Shown here: positions 5,049 through 5,326 of the stretch, one piece after another
How the letters are laid out: each line of letters begins with the position of its first letter
Numbering within the stretch: the first letter of the stretch is position 1
NCBI GenBank assembly: GCA_027009095.1
Contig: JALVDG010000037.1
Span: forward strand, 1-5,326
Origin: Thiotrichaceae bacterium
GTDB taxonomy: Bacteria; Pseudomonadota; Gammaproteobacteria; Thiotrichales; Thiotrichaceae
Direction: 5' to 3'
DNA length: 5,326 bases
The notes under the pieces: model-generated
What the model was told of the DNA's origin: nothing
What the model saw: the letters and a program-made list of their open reading frames with translations, nothing else
The model's database searches: none
Program-made: the position numbers and the translations under genes

Positions 5049-5068
5049 AATCAGAAATGATTATTTTT
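5049..5068 (+). terminator. Weak intrinsic terminator after the membrane-protein gene
   Basis: AATCA and TGATT (5049-5053, 5058-5062) form a 5-bp stem closed by a GAAA tetraloop, followed by ATTTTT. It lies 25 bases past the stop codon. The stem is short and AT-rich, so termination would be inefficient. Confidence 0.35.
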
Positions 5069-5133
5069 ATAGCTAAATTTCATTTTTTCACTTTCTAAAA
5101 AGAAAAATCAATGGTTTAGCTATGCTAAAAACC
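5069..5133 (+). repeat. Two competing hairpins sharing one arm
   Basis: ATAGCTAAA (5069-5077) pairs perfectly with TTTAGCTAT (5115-5123). Inside this stem, TTTTTC (5084-5089) can pair with GAAAAA (5102-5107). The same TTTAGC (5115-5120) can instead pair with GCTAAA (5124-5129) across a three-base loop, extended by GG/CC with two bulged A. The two folds exclude each other. They lie about 160 bases before the next plus-strand gene. Whether this region is transcribed is unknown. Confidence 0.45.
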
Positions 5134-5197
5134 AAGGTGTATATTTTTTATCCACTGCAAGTTATTGATTTTAAACGTGCCTGTGGATTATGAGAAG

Positions 5198-5213
5198 TTA
5201 CATGATGATGTAA
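5198..5213. promoter_or_regulatory. Palindromic site TTACAT-GATG-ATGTAA, possible operator
   Basis: A perfect 6-bp inverted repeat with a 4-bp spacer lies about 77 bases upstream of the partial gene at the right edge. The 6-4-6 geometry suits a dimeric regulator. It does not match the usual FNR (TTGAT-N4-ATCAA) or CRP (TGTGA-N6-TCACA) sites, so no regulator is named. Confidence 0.3.
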
Positions 5214-5289
5214 TCCTGTTTTTTTATCAATGTATTGAATTTGTGGGAATATTTAGTTGAAATACCCTCAATAACTTGGAGAAAATGTT

Positions 5290-5326
5290 ATGAATGCAAA
5301 ATTATTTCTTGATGATTTATTAAAGG
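5290..5326 (+). CDS. Start of an unidentified gene (12 codons), cut by window edge
   Basis: Only MNAKLFLDDLLK is visible. The ATG at 5290-5292 has GGAG eight bases upstream (5278-5281), a good ribosome site. A nearer ATG at 5285 is followed two codons later by a stop, so 5290 is the likely start. The opening, with a short hydrophobic amphipathic stretch, resembles the first residues of some TerB/DUF533-type proteins, but twelve residues are too few to assign a family. Confidence 0.6.
   Translation, partial: MNAKLFLDDLLK

Noticed and set aside
5111..5149. Intrinsic terminator on the plus strand from GGTTTAGC-TAT-GCTAAAAACC
   Set aside because: The T-tract begins about ten bases beyond the stem, which is too far for a convincing Rho-independent terminator.
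5227..5238. TCAAT-GT-ATTGA inverted repeat as an FNR site
   Set aside because: The 2-bp spacer is wrong for FNR (TTGAT-N4-ATCAA), and such short AT-rich repeats are expected by chance here.

Overview
This 5.3 kb window most likely comes from the chromosome of a low-GC sulfur-oxidising gammaproteobacterium. Two genes support this. One is a DsrS-type protein, found in my knowledge only in bacteria that oxidise stored sulfur through the reverse dissimilatory sulfite reductase (rDsr) pathway. The other is CysG, which makes siroheme, the cofactor of that reductase. A periplasmic alpha-carbonic anhydrase fits an organism that fixes inorganic carbon. The species cannot be named from the sequence alone.

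Layout, left to right. Positions 1-1949 (minus strand) hold a tight three-gene operon, transcribed right to left: a 78-residue conserved-looking protein, a 157-residue cysteine-rich protein, then cysG, which runs off the left edge. The gaps are 28 and 38 bases, and a TATAAT promoter lies just upstream at 1987-1992. Positions 1950-2343 contain no gene. They hold that promoter, a weak hairpin, a 162-bp MITE-like element with terminal inverted repeats and a 5-bp flanking direct repeat, and the intrinsic terminator of the next gene. Positions 2344-3465 (minus) encode a DsrS-like protein as a single-gene unit. Positions 3698-4471 (minus) encode a secreted alpha-carbonic anhydrase with all catalytic residues, followed by a strong hairpin and preceded by its own promoter.

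The carbonic anhydrase promoter diverges from a TATAAT promoter driving a plus-strand gene (4631-5023) for a small two-helix membrane protein. That protein resembles the N-terminal part of membrane-anchored LuxR-type regulators but lacks the DNA-binding domain. A 266-base AT-rich gap with competing hairpins follows, and then the first 12 codons of another plus-strand gene at the right edge.

Functionally, the left half links siroheme synthesis to sulfur oxidation: CysG supplies siroheme for sulfite reductases, and DsrS is an accessory of the rDsr system. The two uncharacterised small proteins in the cysG operon are the best candidates for an undescribed role in siroheme or sulfur metabolism. 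I see no CRISPR array, tRNA, rRNA, defence system or intact transposase. The right half (about 3466 onward) looks more AT-rich by eye than the left.
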